Source: Cranoglanis bouderius (lineage: Eukaryota > Chordata > Actinopteri > Siluriformes > Cranoglanididae). Taken from it: 64,000 nt of DNA. The translations under genes were made by a program, and so were the position numbers. Of this stretch, positions 22,080-33,716 are shown piece after piece. Position 1 is the stretch's first letter. The number at the start of each line of letters is the position of its first letter. The DNA lies in assembly GCA_023630585.1 (NCBI GenBank), contig CM042566.1, forward strand, positions 11,663,754-11,727,753, given 5' to 3'. Under the pieces are notes generated by a model. The model ran no database searches. It was given only the letters and a program-made list of their open reading frames with translations, and was not told the origin of the DNA.

Positions 22080-23100
22080 GTGAACCACACCGTCAGCCTC
22101 TATTATCTGAAGCGAAGACGCAATTCACAGACATACCCCAGTATGACAAAGCTACGCAACATCTCTTTCCCTTCTCAGGGAACAGGGTTATATGCGTAAC
22201 CCAGGCGTTCCCTTTCTAAGGGATCTCAACATTGCGTGAGCTTCACGCTGTGGGAATGAGTATACCCACTCTGTCATACTGAGGGTATGGCCTGTCACAG
22301 AGGCTCCATCAGTAGGGGCATGGCTGGCTGAAATGGCGGCCACCTAGACTCAAATTGTAGAAGGAGCCAACCTTGCTGAGAAACATTCCTGTAAGAACCC
22401 CAGGACTGTAGCCATTGCGCAGTTCACTGGGTCTATTTATCGGCCGAGGGTGATAAATCAACCCACTGGCTTGAGACAATAGATCCCTGTGAATGGGAAT
22501 CTCCCAGGGAGTGCCATTCAGCAGAGATATTATCTCTGAGAACCATATACAAGCTGGCCAATAAGGCCAAACTGTAATACCAAATGAATGTGTGGGACGT
22601 AGACCACCCTGCTGCAGCACACACATCCTGTAAGGGTACCCCTTACATAAAGCCTTTGAGGAGGCGACCCCCCTAGTGGAATGAGCCCCTATGCCCAGGG
22701 GCATATCGAGACCGTGTGCCTCATAGGCAGTAGAGATTGCTTCCACTATCCAAATAGAGATGCGCTGCTTTGCCACAGCATCACCTGTACTGTCACTGCC
22801 AAGTAGACCAGCAACTGCTCCGACTTACGGCACTGGCTGGAGTGGTGGAAGTACAATGAGCCTTCACTGGACACAATAGGTGCAATCTTCCTCGTTCCAG
22901 TGTAAGGAATGGAGGAGGGGTTAGAAAGCCTGCAACACTACCAGCAGGAACATCGAAGTTAGAGGATGTTGCCCCACAGAGGTTCCATCAATAGGGGCAT
23001 AACTGGCCGAAATCATGGCCACATAGACCCTAATTGTAGAAGGAGCCAACACTGCTGAGAAACATTGAGAGACTAGAATCTATGAGCTGGTGCCCCTGAG
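22080..23100 (-). pseudogene. DIRS-type element fragment with tyrosine recombinase
   Basis: Minus-strand frames between 22,776 and 22,433 encode WIVEAISTAYEAHGLDMPLG and then AHSTRGVASSKAL, which matches the tyrosine-recombinase box with the conserved His-x-x-Arg of DIRS retrotransposons. A downstream block in another frame (CAAAGWSTSHTFIWYYSL) corresponds to the part leading to the catalytic Tyr. A shift separates the two and other stops follow. The adjoining sequence near 22,160-22,260 contains the GCGTAACCC / AGGGAACA palindromic elements I associate with terminal repeats of fish DIRS elements. It is inactive. Confidence 0.6.
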
Positions 23101-23149
23101 GGGCCAGACAAATTCACATTTTTGTGAATTTTTGGAACAAAAGATCAAA

Positions 23150-23235
23150 AGGTTAAACAATAAAGACAAATTTTCATAGCCTTCTTTGCTCATATTTACC
23201 AAGTGTGCCAATATTAGTGGAGGGCACTGTAGCTA
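23150..23235. mobile_element. Tc1-like transposon end
   Basis: TTTGCTCATATTTACCAAG followed by GTGCCAATATTAGTGGAGGG is nearly identical to 6,995-7,045. It is an isolated terminal fragment with no transposase. Confidence 0.6.
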
Positions 23236-23239
23236 ATTT

Positions 23240-24320
23240 TATATACTGTACTAGTTTTCACGGAAATGAATGGGTGGCTGAAGGGGATGATTGCTTCGCT
23301 GCTTTTTTTTTTTCAAAAAGTTCCACCGTAAAAAATATTATGAATACACATGTATTTTGTAATTTTGCCTCTGTACACAACTACAATGGATTTGAAATAA
23401 AGCAATCAAGATCTTCCAGCTTTAATTCAAGGGGCTTAACAAAAATATTGCACTAACCATTTAAATTACAGACATTTTTTACATAGTCCCTCCCAGCCTT
23501 ATGGATACTAAGACTCTATATGTGCATATGTACATATTTTATTTTGTTATTGTCTTTTAGTATCAGAAATTATGAATTTGTCTAGTTTTGATCCTAGACT
23601 GCAACTACCGTTTTCATGTATACTATTGCTATTTTATAGAGGTAATGTCAACTCAAGTTCCTGAAAACATTTGGTATACATGTTGGCAATCTTTGTACAA
23701 ACTGATGACCAAAATAAATATAAATTTTATTCAAGTAATCCCTGCTTGTTTGTGCAATGACAAACTACAGTATTTCCCCCTAGCAAAAATTACAAAACAA
23801 AATTATTGGTGGTTGACAACTTAATGGAGTCAGCCAATAAAAATGATGAAACTGAAAAAGCTTTTACAAAATACACACACCACAGAAATCTCAGCATTAA
23901 CTATATGGTTCACAAAACCTTCCCATGTTTTTTCATAGAAAAACAAGCAGAACAATTAACCTGAATTCCATCTACATGGTTCTTTCTAAAAATCCTAGAA
24001 ACAAATTACAGATCAGCGTACTAGCCCATCAAATGTATCTGGGTAACAGTAAATTGGATCTGGGTAACATGCCACTGCTAGACCTTACGGATATTTATTT
24101 GTTGACCTGAAAGTTCAAATGCCAAAAGAGCTCAGTCTCAGGTCAAGATTGTTTTCATGGGATAATCCGGTCATGTATGTGCCAAAGAAATAAACTTTAT
24201 AATATTAAAAAGTAATGTCTATTTGCTTGAAAAAAACTCCCACTGCTGAATTCATTATAGTCGTCTCCACCCTGAAGGAGAAAGGTGATATTACGCAAGA
24301 CCCCTATGGACCTCATACTG
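23240..24320. other. Non-coding stretch, no gene recognised
   Basis: AT-rich DNA. Frames at 23,588-23,824 and 23,925-24,110 have no motif and no supporting signals. The latter has a faintly LINE-like composition, but nothing diagnostic. Confidence 0.35.
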
Positions 24321-24329
24321 TGTTTCATG

Positions 24330-24650
24330 CAACAGAGAGACAGATGCAAATGTAGTTTAGAGTTTAGTAAAGGGACTGGCAAACAGAAAATGTGAAGCAA
24401 ATGATGTAACCAGGCACAGGCAAAAGGTCAGACGATCAGCAAACAGCAATACAAGGGCAAATCCAGAAATGCAAGAAACAGTTAACAAGGCAGGATCAAA
24501 ATCAGAATATCAAAACAGAATCAAAAGACTTGGTAAGTTCCGGTAAGGCACACTGAGCATTAAGTCTCAATGAGACAGTGTCCAAAGTCTGGGAAACACA
24601 TGTGCATGATTAGAACTTGGGTGATTGTTAACCTATTGATGGAGTGAGGT
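24330..24650 (-). repeat. Possible gypsy 3' LTR remnant
   Basis: The sequence between the integrase end and about 24,330 has the look of fish gypsy LTRs read in reverse (AGACGATCAGCAAACAG, then CAAAAGACTTGGTAAG, also seen in the solo LTR at 56,597-57,087 as AGACGATCTACAAACG and CAAAAGGCTTGGTAAG). Ends are not defined. Confidence 0.45.
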
Positions 24651-24724
24651 GCTGGGGATTGGGGATGGGATCTATCAAAAACTCCCAACTTCTCCATAAA
24701 GCTAGCCCTGACCCTGGAGATGAA

Positions 24725-27390
24725 CTATGTGCCTTGACCACTCACAATGTCTTCAGGGATTTCAAAGTTGAGTTTGGCAGTTTCAAAGGATGTGGGCAGT
24801 AAAGGAAGGAGGACAATGCATAGGAATTTCAAAAACCTGTCTATGATGACAATAATCACAGTGTTGCCATCTGACTTGGGGAGGTTGGTGATGAAATCTA
24901 TGGCAATGTGGGACCAAGGTCGCTGAGGTGTGGGTAGAGGCATGGGTTTACCTGCTGGGAGGGTGTGTGGTACCTTTTGTGGATCTGTGGATGTTGGTAA
25001 TTGTGTTTGGCCACCAGTGCTTTACCTTTAACAGGTGATATGTCCTCTGTGTGCCAGGATGCCCTGTGGCTGGGGTTGTGTCATAAGCTTGCTTCTCAAG
25101 TTGAGTGGCACAAATATTCAATTGCACAAAAATTCAATTAAGGCATCTGGAGGGGACTTCTTGTATTGTTGTGCAGGCGATCTCTCTATCAATGTCCCAA
25201 TTTATTGCTCTTACAAAGCAGGAGGAGGGCAATATTATTTCTGGCCTCTGATCTATGTTTTCAGTGGGATGGAGGCGGGACAGAGAGTCAGCTTTGGTGT
25301 TCTTGGAGCGGGCTCTGTACGAGAGCATGAAATAAAAGCAGGTCAGCAGTTTAGGAGCTTGGCAGTTTTCAAGTACTCAAGATTCTTGTGGTCAGTGAAG
25401 ATCATGAATGGATGGGCAGCTCCCTCCAGTCAGTGATGCCATTCCTCCAGGGCAAGCTTCACAGCCATCAATTCTTGAGTTCCTATATCGTAATTCATTT
25501 AAACTGCTGAAAGCTTCTTAGAGTAGAAAGCCACCAGTGGAGCTTTTTTTTTACTCCAAACCTTTGGAAGAGCACTGCTCCCACTCCAGATTCCAAGGTG
25601 TCTACTTCTACAATGAAGAGGTGTTGCTAAATGCTGACTTCCATTCATCGCCCTCTCTGATATGAACAAGATTGTAAGCACTGCGTAGATCATGTTTTGT
25701 GAATATTTTAGCTGAACTGAGTTGTTCTGGGGCTGAGGGGACCAGCAGGAGGGGATAGCGATACTTGGCTGTGATCTGGTTGAGCCTATGAGTCAATACA
25801 TAATCAAAGTCCCCTCCTTTCTTCTCCACAATGAAGAATCCAGTGGATGCCGGAGAGGTGGAGGGGCAGATGTAACCTTGGTGCAGTGCCTCCTGGACAT
25901 CCTCCTGGAGCAATCCTCAATGGCTTGCTGTTCAGCTAAAGAGAGAGGGTAGATGCGATTGCATGGTGGAAGAGCACCTGGTAGCAGCTCTATGGCACAG
26001 ACATAGGTTCTGTGAGGAGGTAGGCCACTAGCTTTAGCCTTGCTAAAGACCTCTTTGAACTCATGAGATTTTGTGCAGATGTCTCTGGGGGATTTGGCTT
26101 CGGGACTCTCCACAATGATAGAGGCAATGACAAGGCAGGAGAGGTGCAGACAGTAATTACTGCAATGGGAAGACCACTTCATGATTTTCTTGTCATACCA
26201 TGATATTTGAGGGTAATAAAGGTGCATCCAGGGGAATCCGAGGATGATGGGATGTTAGGCAGTGACAGTAATGAGGAAGGAGATGATGTATGTTCTTCCA
26301 TTGTGGAGAATGCTGACTTGGAGCAGGAGGGTGCACAACATGACAGTTCTATCTCCTATGGGTCCTCCATCAATGGCATGATACTTGGATGCTGTAGTGG
26401 CTGTGTGGGTATGTTGAGCTTCATGACATAATTGTGGACCATGAAATTTCCTGACGTTCTTGAGTCGATCAGCACTAAGGGAACAGAGATATGGCCTGAG
26501 TGTTTTATCTGCATATTTAATGTGAAGGATTGGTGAGACAGAAACTGAGATGGGCTCACCATGGGGGTACATGTGGAGGTGGTGGTCCTTTCAGTGGGAC
26601 TGGGTTGGACCAGTGTTTTCTCACAAGCAGGGCACTGTGCCACACAATGATTGGAATGGCTGAAGTAGAAACACAGCTTTTCCTTTCTTTGTTTTTCACT
26701 TTCAGCAGGGCTCAGTCTGGTCTGCCCTAGCTGTATGGGCTCAGAGTGGTCAGTTTTGGGCGTGGGGCTCACTGCCCCCTTGTGCATTTGACAATTGTGG
26801 ATGAGATGGTCCAGATGAATAGCTGGATCAATTAGGGAATAAAATGACATTTTGTCATCACAGCAGGCCAGCTTGGTGAGCACATCCTGGTTGATACCCT
26901 AGCAAAAAGCAGCTATGAGAGCAGGCTCATTCCATCCTCTTCCTATAGTGAGATGGTGGAACTCTAGTACACATTCAGCTGCAATTCTGTTCCCTTGGGT
27001 GACTGTTTCGAGCTACTCCAATTTCCTTGCCTTCAGGGGTATGGTTTAAAACTCACTGAAAAAATTCCATGAAGTAGTCATATGATGACAATAATCCCCC
27101 CCTTGACTGCTGTAGCCCACTTGAGGGCTTTTCCTGTAATTAAGCTGAGGGATTTTGCGATCTTTGTTTGGTCTGAGACACCCTCTTGGCCAGAAAAGTA
27201 CAATGAGCACTGTAGTGGGAAGCCTTTGCACTGGGAGGTTTTTCCGACATATTTGTCAGGACGGGAGATAACTGAGCTGGGGTTTGCAACCTGGGCTCTG
27301 TGGGAGATGAAGGCAGTAGAGATAGAGTTTATATTGCCATCCAACTCGACCAGATGTTGTTGGTGTTCTCCTACCAGCTTTAATGGCATT
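24725..27390 (-). pseudogene. Degraded Ty3/gypsy retrotransposon gag-pol
   Basis: Read right to left, pieces occur in gypsy order. A gag frame lies at 27,389-27,078. A zinc knuckle (CFYFSHSNHCVAQCPAC) and a protease-like VLIDSRTSGNFM, where DSG is expected but DSR is present, lie at 26,883-26,356. RT blocks YICPSTSPASTGFFIVEKK and KIFTKHDLRSAYNLVHIREG lie at 25,913-25,608, followed by an RNase H block VAFYSKKLS at 25,520 and NTKADSLSRLH near 25,290. The integrase core WSHIAIDFITNLP with IIVIIDRF lies at 24,943-24,725. The YxDD catalytic segment of the RT is missing: the frame passes from the KSAF block straight to the RNase H region, implying an internal deletion. Stops separate all parts. 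The right LTR is absent. Confidence 0.8.
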
Positions 27391-27404
27391 AATCAGCCAT
27401 TGTA

Positions 27405-27575
27405 GCGTTGTAGGCCATTATTAGGATTTATCAGCACTTACCATGCAGTTATCAGAATTTGTCACTGTAATCAGCATTTACCGGCCATGATTTGTATTTA
27501 ACAGCATTAACCAGTGTTTATCAGCCTTAGACAGCATTTACCGGCCATTATCGGTGTTTATGAACCATTATATGT
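27405..27575. repeat. Minisatellite, left part
   Basis: Irregular units of the form CAGCATTTACCGGCCATTAT / CGGTGTTTA repeat about every 20-35 bases. The same array resumes at 37,089-37,370, so it was split by the SINE and nested LTR insertions between. Confidence 0.7.
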
Positions 27576-27597
27576 GTATATGTGTATATGTATATTG

Positions 27598-27890
27598 GGG
27601 AGGTGGTAGCTCAGTGGTTAAGAAGTTGGGCTACTGATCGGAAGGTCCACAATTGGGCACTTGAGCAAGGCCCTTAACCCTCAACTGCTCCCCGGGCACC
27701 ACAGCAAAAAATGGCTGCCCACTGCTCCGGGTGTGTTCACGGTTTGTAGTGTGTGTGTTCACTACTCACAACTCCTAATGTGGGTGCACTCACTTGGATG
27801 GGTTAAATGCAGAGGATAAATTCCAAGTATGGGTTACCATACATTGGCCTTCACATGTCACTTTCACTTTTCACTTTCACTATTTGCGCA
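27598..27890 (+). mobile_element. tRNA-derived SINE
   Basis: GAGGTGGTAGCTCAGTGGTT contains a tRNA A-box. A degenerate B-box region (CGGAAGGTCCACAATTGGG) and the body TTGAGCAAGGCCCTTAACC, widespread in fish SINEs, follow. The 3' end is a CACTTT-rich tail (about 27,850-27,885). It sits within the minisatellite. Confidence 0.75.
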
Positions 27891-27907
27891 TTATTGTGTA
27901 CATCAGC

Positions 27908-28120
27908 TGTAACGAATCAAGCATTACTAGCATTATTCTTTTCCACCAGAATAATGTAATGGATCAACTTTAAACATGAAACGAATCAGAATCGCACGCT
28001 TGGATTCGAAGCACCTTTTTAAAGGAGACGAGTTTTAAAGCATGCCCGCATTATCTACAAGAATGTGTAGTAACTCGGATGAATCTGCAACATTTAAAAT
28101 TATTCTCCACCAGTTACAAT
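27908..28120 (-). repeat. Older solo LTR, left piece
   Basis: This begins TGTAACG and is preceded by CAGC (27,904-27,907). Its partner piece, 35,573-37,088, ends ...CGTTACA and is followed by CAGC (37,089-37,092), giving a 4-bp target duplication. The sequence is homologous to the LTRs of the younger element that interrupts it. Orientation follows the younger element. Confidence 0.8.
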
Positions 28121-29728
28121 TGTAGCATAAATTATACAAAAAGGGGCATTATTATGCATTATTCTTTTCCACGAGAATAATGTAATGGATCAACTTTAAA
28201 CATGAAACGAAACAGAAGCGCACGCTTGGATTCAACGCCCCTTTTTAAAGGAGGCGAGTTTTAAAGCGTGCCCACGTTATCTACAGGAATGTGTAGTAAC
28301 TCGGATGAATCTGCAACGTTTAAAATAATATTCTCCACCAGTTACAATTTATGTAACAAATAAAAAAAAAGATGTTTAACACGTTTAAATGTATTCTCCA
28401 ATTTATGTGAGGAATTGGCTCGAGTGGCGTGAAATATATCTATATATCTAATCAACGCGTGTTGTGACCAGTTATAAATATACATCAGCCATGAAAGGGA
28501 ATTTATATAGGTGCACATATACATATAGATAATTAATTACAACGGATTATAATTAATTATTACTATGTATGTGGCCTAGATCAGCTTTATGAACTCTAAA
28601 GAGTGAGTTTATCCTTCTGGCCAGGAAGAATTAACTCACGAAGTGTATTATTAAAGATAGAGCGGGTAACGAAGATCTTATGCAGTATTTAAGGGACTCA
28701 TCACGTGACCAAAAACAGAGAAAATCAAGCGTGGGATAATAGATTTTAATAGCTATTTGTGACTATGGATACACACGACTAATTCTAAGCAAAACATACA
28801 TATATACACATCTATATACAGGGAGAGAAAAGGGATAGAGAGAAAGTGATGAAAGAAAGGGAAGCAGACAAAAACACAACTAATTAGCCTTTTTCAGAAC
28901 CAGCACGAACTTAATTCTCCTGTAACACAGGGGTCCAATCTTAACGCAGATATAGGTCATTAACTATACTTGCATGGCCTCAAGGTTGAGAGTTTGTGCG
29001 AGGTCGGGTAGAGTTCGCTGGTTTGTTGTTGTTTGGAAAGGCGTGAGCCCGGAGGTAGTTGCATCTTGTGTCCGGAGAGAGAGAAATCCTGGCTTCCTCT
29101 TCCCGGGGCACGTGGCCCCGGGGGAGAGAAACCGGAAGAAGTGAAGTTGAGAAGTGAAGTCAAACTCTGAAGTCTAACTCTCAAATCCCAAGAAGAAGAA
29201 GAAGAGAAGTGAAGAGAAGAGTGAAGTGAGCGTGGTGTTGTTTTAAAACAACACCAGCGCACACGCCTCTTTGGGCTATGGGCCAATCAGGAAGTTGGGT
29301 TTGCATGTCCGGATGACTCTCTTTGTCTGGTCTCGGACCCTAATTTAAATGTCCAGGGAGGAGCTGGCTTATACCGTGTTATAAATGAAATTAAGTGAAA
29401 ACATGAAATGATGTATGCCATTGCAATATGATATGCATAATCAATCCGGGTATCTCGAGACGATTAACTACATACCAAATTCGATGGATTTGTGAAGAAT
29501 ATTACAAATAAAACCTGGTTACAGACATTTAAAATGATATGCTAGATTAAAACTATTTAAAGTCATTAAGGTTAGTTAAACACACAATATATGTAAACAA
29601 AATAACATCACACTATTTAGACATGGAATAATTACATATAATTACACGTTACATTGAAGAGAGAGGGGTTTCTCCATTGTGTGTGTAAGGTAAGCGTGGG
29701 GGTGTGTGTGTGTGTCGTAAAATAAGTG

Positions 29729-29759
<31 letters not shown>

Positions 29760-29935
29760 TGGATCCCTGCTGACGAACTAATCATGAAGTTTCCCAGAAG
29801 TTCAGTCATCAAAGGTTTCTTTTATTGCAGGGGTAAGTCCTGTGTGGCATCTGGCCGCAGGAGGCCTCTCGGGGTTACTCTATGTTTAGTTTGGGTTAAT
29901 GTAGAAATCAGTTTGAGAATAGATCATACGCTACA
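28121..29935 (-). repeat. 3' LTR of young 7.45-kb LTR element
   Basis: A 1,815-bp repeat with ends TGTAGC...GCTACA, nearly identical to 33,717-35,568 (by-eye count about 15-20 substitutions plus a few indels). Compared with the other LTR it lacks 31 bp around 29,848 that is partly kept in the older solo LTR, so this is a deletion in this copy. It includes a (GT)n tract at 29,730-29,760. A purine-rich tract in the minus sense (GAAAGGGGGGAATC) lies immediately inside it at 29,936-29,949, marking it as the 3' LTR of a minus-strand element. Confidence 0.88.
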
Positions 29936-30507
29936 GATTCCCCCCTTTCGGGCAAGGATGTCCAGGTGTGGACATCGTTGGGCGACAGTCGTCATGGTGA
30001 TCGGATGACAAGTGGATCAAACTGATTGATCAGCGGGTGGCTCCCCAAATGTCCTCAGCCTTTGCTTCCTCAGGCTGAGGGTCCATCTCGATGTGTGTTT
30101 GTGTGCGCCCTCTAGGGCCAGTTCAGAGACAGGGTCAATGGTTGGTTTCTTCCACAGCCTTTTTGGCAGCAGTCCTCTGCTTGGCGTAGGCCTTGTGGAT
30201 TCTGCCTGGTGACACATTGAGCAGTGGGCTTCCACCCCCCTTTTGGAATTAGGGAGTGGTGGCTGGGAGACTTGTGCTCACTGGTCAAGGAAAACTCTGC
30301 GGTGAGCGTTTACCTTCTCTGGTCATTTTGCAGAAGGTATGACCAGTTCAGTTCTCTGTGAACGGTGTTAAGTTCATCTGTGAATGTGTACCCTGGTTGT
30401 GCTGAAGTATGGCTTTCAGCTCGGGTCGCCAGCAGGTGGTTTATTGCAGGCTTTGACCTTAGCGTTCCTTTCTGTTCAGTTCACTTTTTGCTCTGGTTAG
30501 GAGAGCT

Positions 30508-31009
30508 TCACTTGGAGTTTCCTGATGAGTTCCTCTCTGGATTCTCTCTCTCCAACTGCTCTCGGTGCTTGGTCTCTGCATGAGGCCCTTTGTAGTTTTT
30601 CCACTGCCTCTCGGAGCTCTGGGTCCATTTCACCTTCTGTCCCGCGCCGGTTCTAGGTCTCGAGGAGTATGCCGATTTAGGCAGCTTTGAGCGTGGGCCT
30701 GGTTCCTTCAGGCCTCCTCGTTCTAGAGCTTGAGCGCGCTGCTGCTTCTTGCTCCAGGTGGACATTGCTTGTTTCGCTGGGTCGTGCCTGGGCGACGAGG
30801 TGGTGTGCGAGGCTCCCGATGATCTCTGCCCATCCTTTGGGGTTCTGGATCAGATTGTGGGCCGTCTGTCCGCTTACGTCGTCGTCCAGCTGCTCTCTGC
30901 TTAGGTGCTGTAGGTCGCCAGCAGCTTGGAGCAGGAACGCAGTCATCACGACACACAGCCATGTCTCGAGGTGGTCCCAGTGAGTGGCGGGACTGGATGA
31001 TTGGGACAC
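30508..31009 (-). CDS. Internal ORFs of the LTR element, gag-like at best
   Basis: Two overlapping minus-strand frames (31,009-30,677, 110 codons, and 30,765-30,508, 85 codons) cover the only stretch of the internal region with sustained open sequence. The first has a Trp/Leu-rich amino half (THWDHLETWLCVVMTAFLLQ) and an acidic middle (LSREQLDDDVSG); the second is Lys/Arg/Gln-rich. A short hydrophobic/acidic part followed by a basic part is compatible with a residual gag, but no zinc knuckle or major homology region is seen. A pyrimidine tract ending in CAG lies at about 31,014-31,035, so a spliced accessory product is another possibility. Function unknown. Confidence 0.3.
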
Positions 31010-31052
31010 GGTAGCTCACTGTTGGCGAGAGAGAAAGAACACCAAAGGCCAT

Positions 31053-33692
31053 ACAAGTCCGCGCAGAATTAATGAGCTACAGTGACACTGAATTTGGTAC
31101 GCAGGGAGTATAAATTTGGCTAACTGGTGTAGACAGTTAGTAGTACATAGGCCAGATAATTATGGTTTTGGCCGTAAGTGGCCAGGGAGGGCCAATTTGT
31201 GTGGGTACACGCCGGGTCTAAATAGAAATTTGGGCAGGCAGTAGCCTAGTGGGTCATCTTAAAGATACTGGCTGCCTGGGTCGTCAATCTAGCATTTAGC
31301 TCTTTTTCTTGCTGGTTCTCATAGGCTCTGTCTGTATGTGAACTTTGGGAGATAAGTCACAACAGAACAGCAGCTAACACAAAAGAAAACAAAACTGGAA
31401 CAATTAGAGGAGTGAAATGTAAAGCGAGATGTAAATGAAAACAGGTATAGCTAGAGGAAAATAGAAGACTTAAGTTAGCTACCACGCATAGGGTTTATGA
31501 CAGGCCTGCCGGAGTGGGGGCGCTGTTGAGTCATAAGCCCTATGGAGATGGTGTGGCTTAAGAGGGAGAGAGCTGGGCCAACACTTAAATAATCAGAGAT
31601 GTCATGGCTTATACTAAGTGGATGGGCCGTATGCCCTTTAGCTATGCCTGGGGTGAATTGAGGTTGCTCAGATGAGAATCAGTGGTGAAGCCAACCTACC
31701 TGACGGTCCCCAAGCACTCAGCTGCAGTGTGACTCAGGGCCCCTCGCTTTCCCGTACCATGGTGCGACCACTCAACCAGCTATGACCTTTAGCACAATTG
31801 GGCAGCGGTCAGGTGAGGCATGCCAACTGCCAGGCTGCAGAGCCAGAATCGGGTTTCCTCCTAAAACCCTTTTTTGGGGTCAGCTGCCTCTGTGGCAAGC
31901 TGTGCCAGACGGGCGGGTCCGTCGGTACGGAGCCTTACTGTGGGTACGTAACCCAACTGCTCTGGTGGTCAGTTGGCCTCGTCTGCCTTTTCACCTGGAA
32001 TGCTCAAGTGCTGATGTCGCCTGCGTGCCGCCTACCAATGGTACGAGGGCCGAGGCGTCCGACGCGCACACTCACAGCCAGCGCTGGGTCCGCCAGTCCA
32101 GGCGACTCCATTCACCGAATTCAACCTGGGGACAACCGTCGCTTCTCCGCAGAGCACTAAGGGGAGCATTACCTGCAAGTATACAAATGGCTGAGCAAAT
32201 GTAACTTGATATTAATTTACAATTTCAATTTAAACCTTGTTTAAATTAAATCTAAATTTAAGCAGGTGTAGGGTAAGAGATAAAGCTGATACCTATAGTA
32301 ATCAGACTCACTCAATTAATGAGAAAGGTAGAAATATAGAGATAAGGAAATACTGAACTGTTCATGAAAATTGGAGGTACGAATTAAAGAGAGAAAAGAG
32401 AAGGAAGCCTTATCTATCTGTGAATGTCCTGGGGAGAAGTCCTACTAAGAGGGAGGCACTAATGGACAACACAGAAGCCTGATTTAAATCTTACTTAAAC
32501 TTAGCTTTAGTTCAAACTAAGCAAGCATGCATCGTAAGGAAGGCTGAAATAAAAGAGTTACCGAATGGTAATAAAATGAAATAAGAAATGCAAGAAGTGA
32601 AAATACAAAAAGGGGAAAAAAAAAAAAAAACCCAATAGTAGTCCGAAAGACTAGAAATAAAATTAAGGTAGCAAGGGGGAAATTGAAATAGAGAGAGGTC
32701 AAATGAAATTAAAGGGGAAGGAAATAGTGGACCTAGCTAAGAAGGACCACAAGGTGGCGACGGTGGGCTTACGCCACAGTGAGTAAGGAGGGGGTTAGGT
32801 TACCACGCGCTAGACGCTCAAGAGGGCGGCCCTCTGGTGGTCAGTCAGAGGTACTGCGCCCTACCCCCCCTAAACTCAGACAGGAAGTAAAATCGACGCG
32901 CGTTTCCTAGAAGACGGCTTTAATGGCGATTTCATGCTTGAACGGAGAACCTTTTTAGATCTAGGGATCCTTTTGCGCTATTTATGCACAAGAAATGTGG
33001 GCAGGATTTCTTCGCTGCCATGCACACAAAATCACAACGGGGTTTCTTCGCCGTTGTTTAAATCTTACACTTGATCAGAGTGCAGAGGACTCCCTTATAC
33101 ATATCAATCAAATATTTGCCAGCAGTGATTTTGATTGGGTATGCACATGGTGCGCGTTTTGGTTAGCTACGCCAAGGTTGTGCGCCGCAGGGAGTGACAT
33201 CGCTTAGTCGAGTACATTGGTCCAACGCAATGAATCGAATCTAGCGGTATAATAATAAGGCCTTTCAGAAAGATAAGAGGAACATCGCTCAAATCAATCT
33301 CTTACTGCACTGGAAGAAGATTTCTTCGTTCTTACCAGGCGATTACACAATTAAAAATGTGCTGTTCTGCGATTTCATCGTCTTCAGACACAAGTTTAAT
33401 GTTATGACTGCAGTTTTAACTTTAAGCACCTAACCGCGGCTAAATTTGTCAAACAAATACGCGCTGTTAGCGTGCTACACAAACAATGAGCTTAAAGCTT
33501 TTCAGTTATCACGGAGTGGGGGAGGGGAGTCGCGTTGCGACTCGACTCACTGACTCGGCTCACTGACTCGGTTCACTCGCCGACTCGGTTCACCTGGCGA
33601 GGGCGCGCAAATACACACATCTAATAGCACCAAAAATCTAATAAAACACGCTGATTGAAACGGAATTGTTCACGAAATAAAGTTTAAAACAC
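31053..33692 (-). other. Internal non-coding region of the LTR element
   Basis: About 2.6 kb between the primer-binding-like site and the gag-like frames. Frames at 31,782-32,204 (plus) have no recognised motif and oppose the element's orientation. The GC content is higher at 30,400-32,200 and 32,740-33,600 than in surrounding DNA. It may hold packaging or leader functions, but that is inference. Confidence 0.4.
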
Positions 33693-33710
33693 TGCCCGCA
33701 ATCTCCACCA
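33693..33710 (-). promoter_or_regulatory. Primer-binding-like site
   Basis: On the minus strand TGGTGGAGATTGCGGGCA begins six bases inside the 5' LTR. Its first ten bases match the complement of the tRNA-Ala 3' end (...AUCUCCACCA); the rest matches less well. An almost identical site follows the LTR-like block at 43,669. Confidence 0.55.
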
Positions 33711-33716
33711 TTATAA

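Noticed and set aside
27082..27405. Plus-strand ORF of 107 codons
   Set aside because: It is antisense to a recognisable gypsy gag frame.
27405..27575. Possible CRISPR-like array because of regularly spaced units
   Set aside because: Units are irregular and diverged, and the organism is a vertebrate; it is a minisatellite.
28342..28524. ORF recurring at 33,938-34,120 and 35,557-35,745, which looks conserved
   Set aside because: It lies in three copies of the same LTR; the recurrence comes from duplication of the LTR, not from selection on a protein.
28960..29286. Ser/Pro/Arg-rich ORF in the LTR, also at 34,556-34,780 and 36,184-36,408
   Set aside because: Length and frame differ between copies because of indels in a GAAGAA-rich stretch, so coding is unlikely.
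31782..32204. Plus-strand ORF of 140 codons in the young LTR element
   Set aside because: It opposes the element orientation and has no motif; high GC content makes long chance frames more likely.
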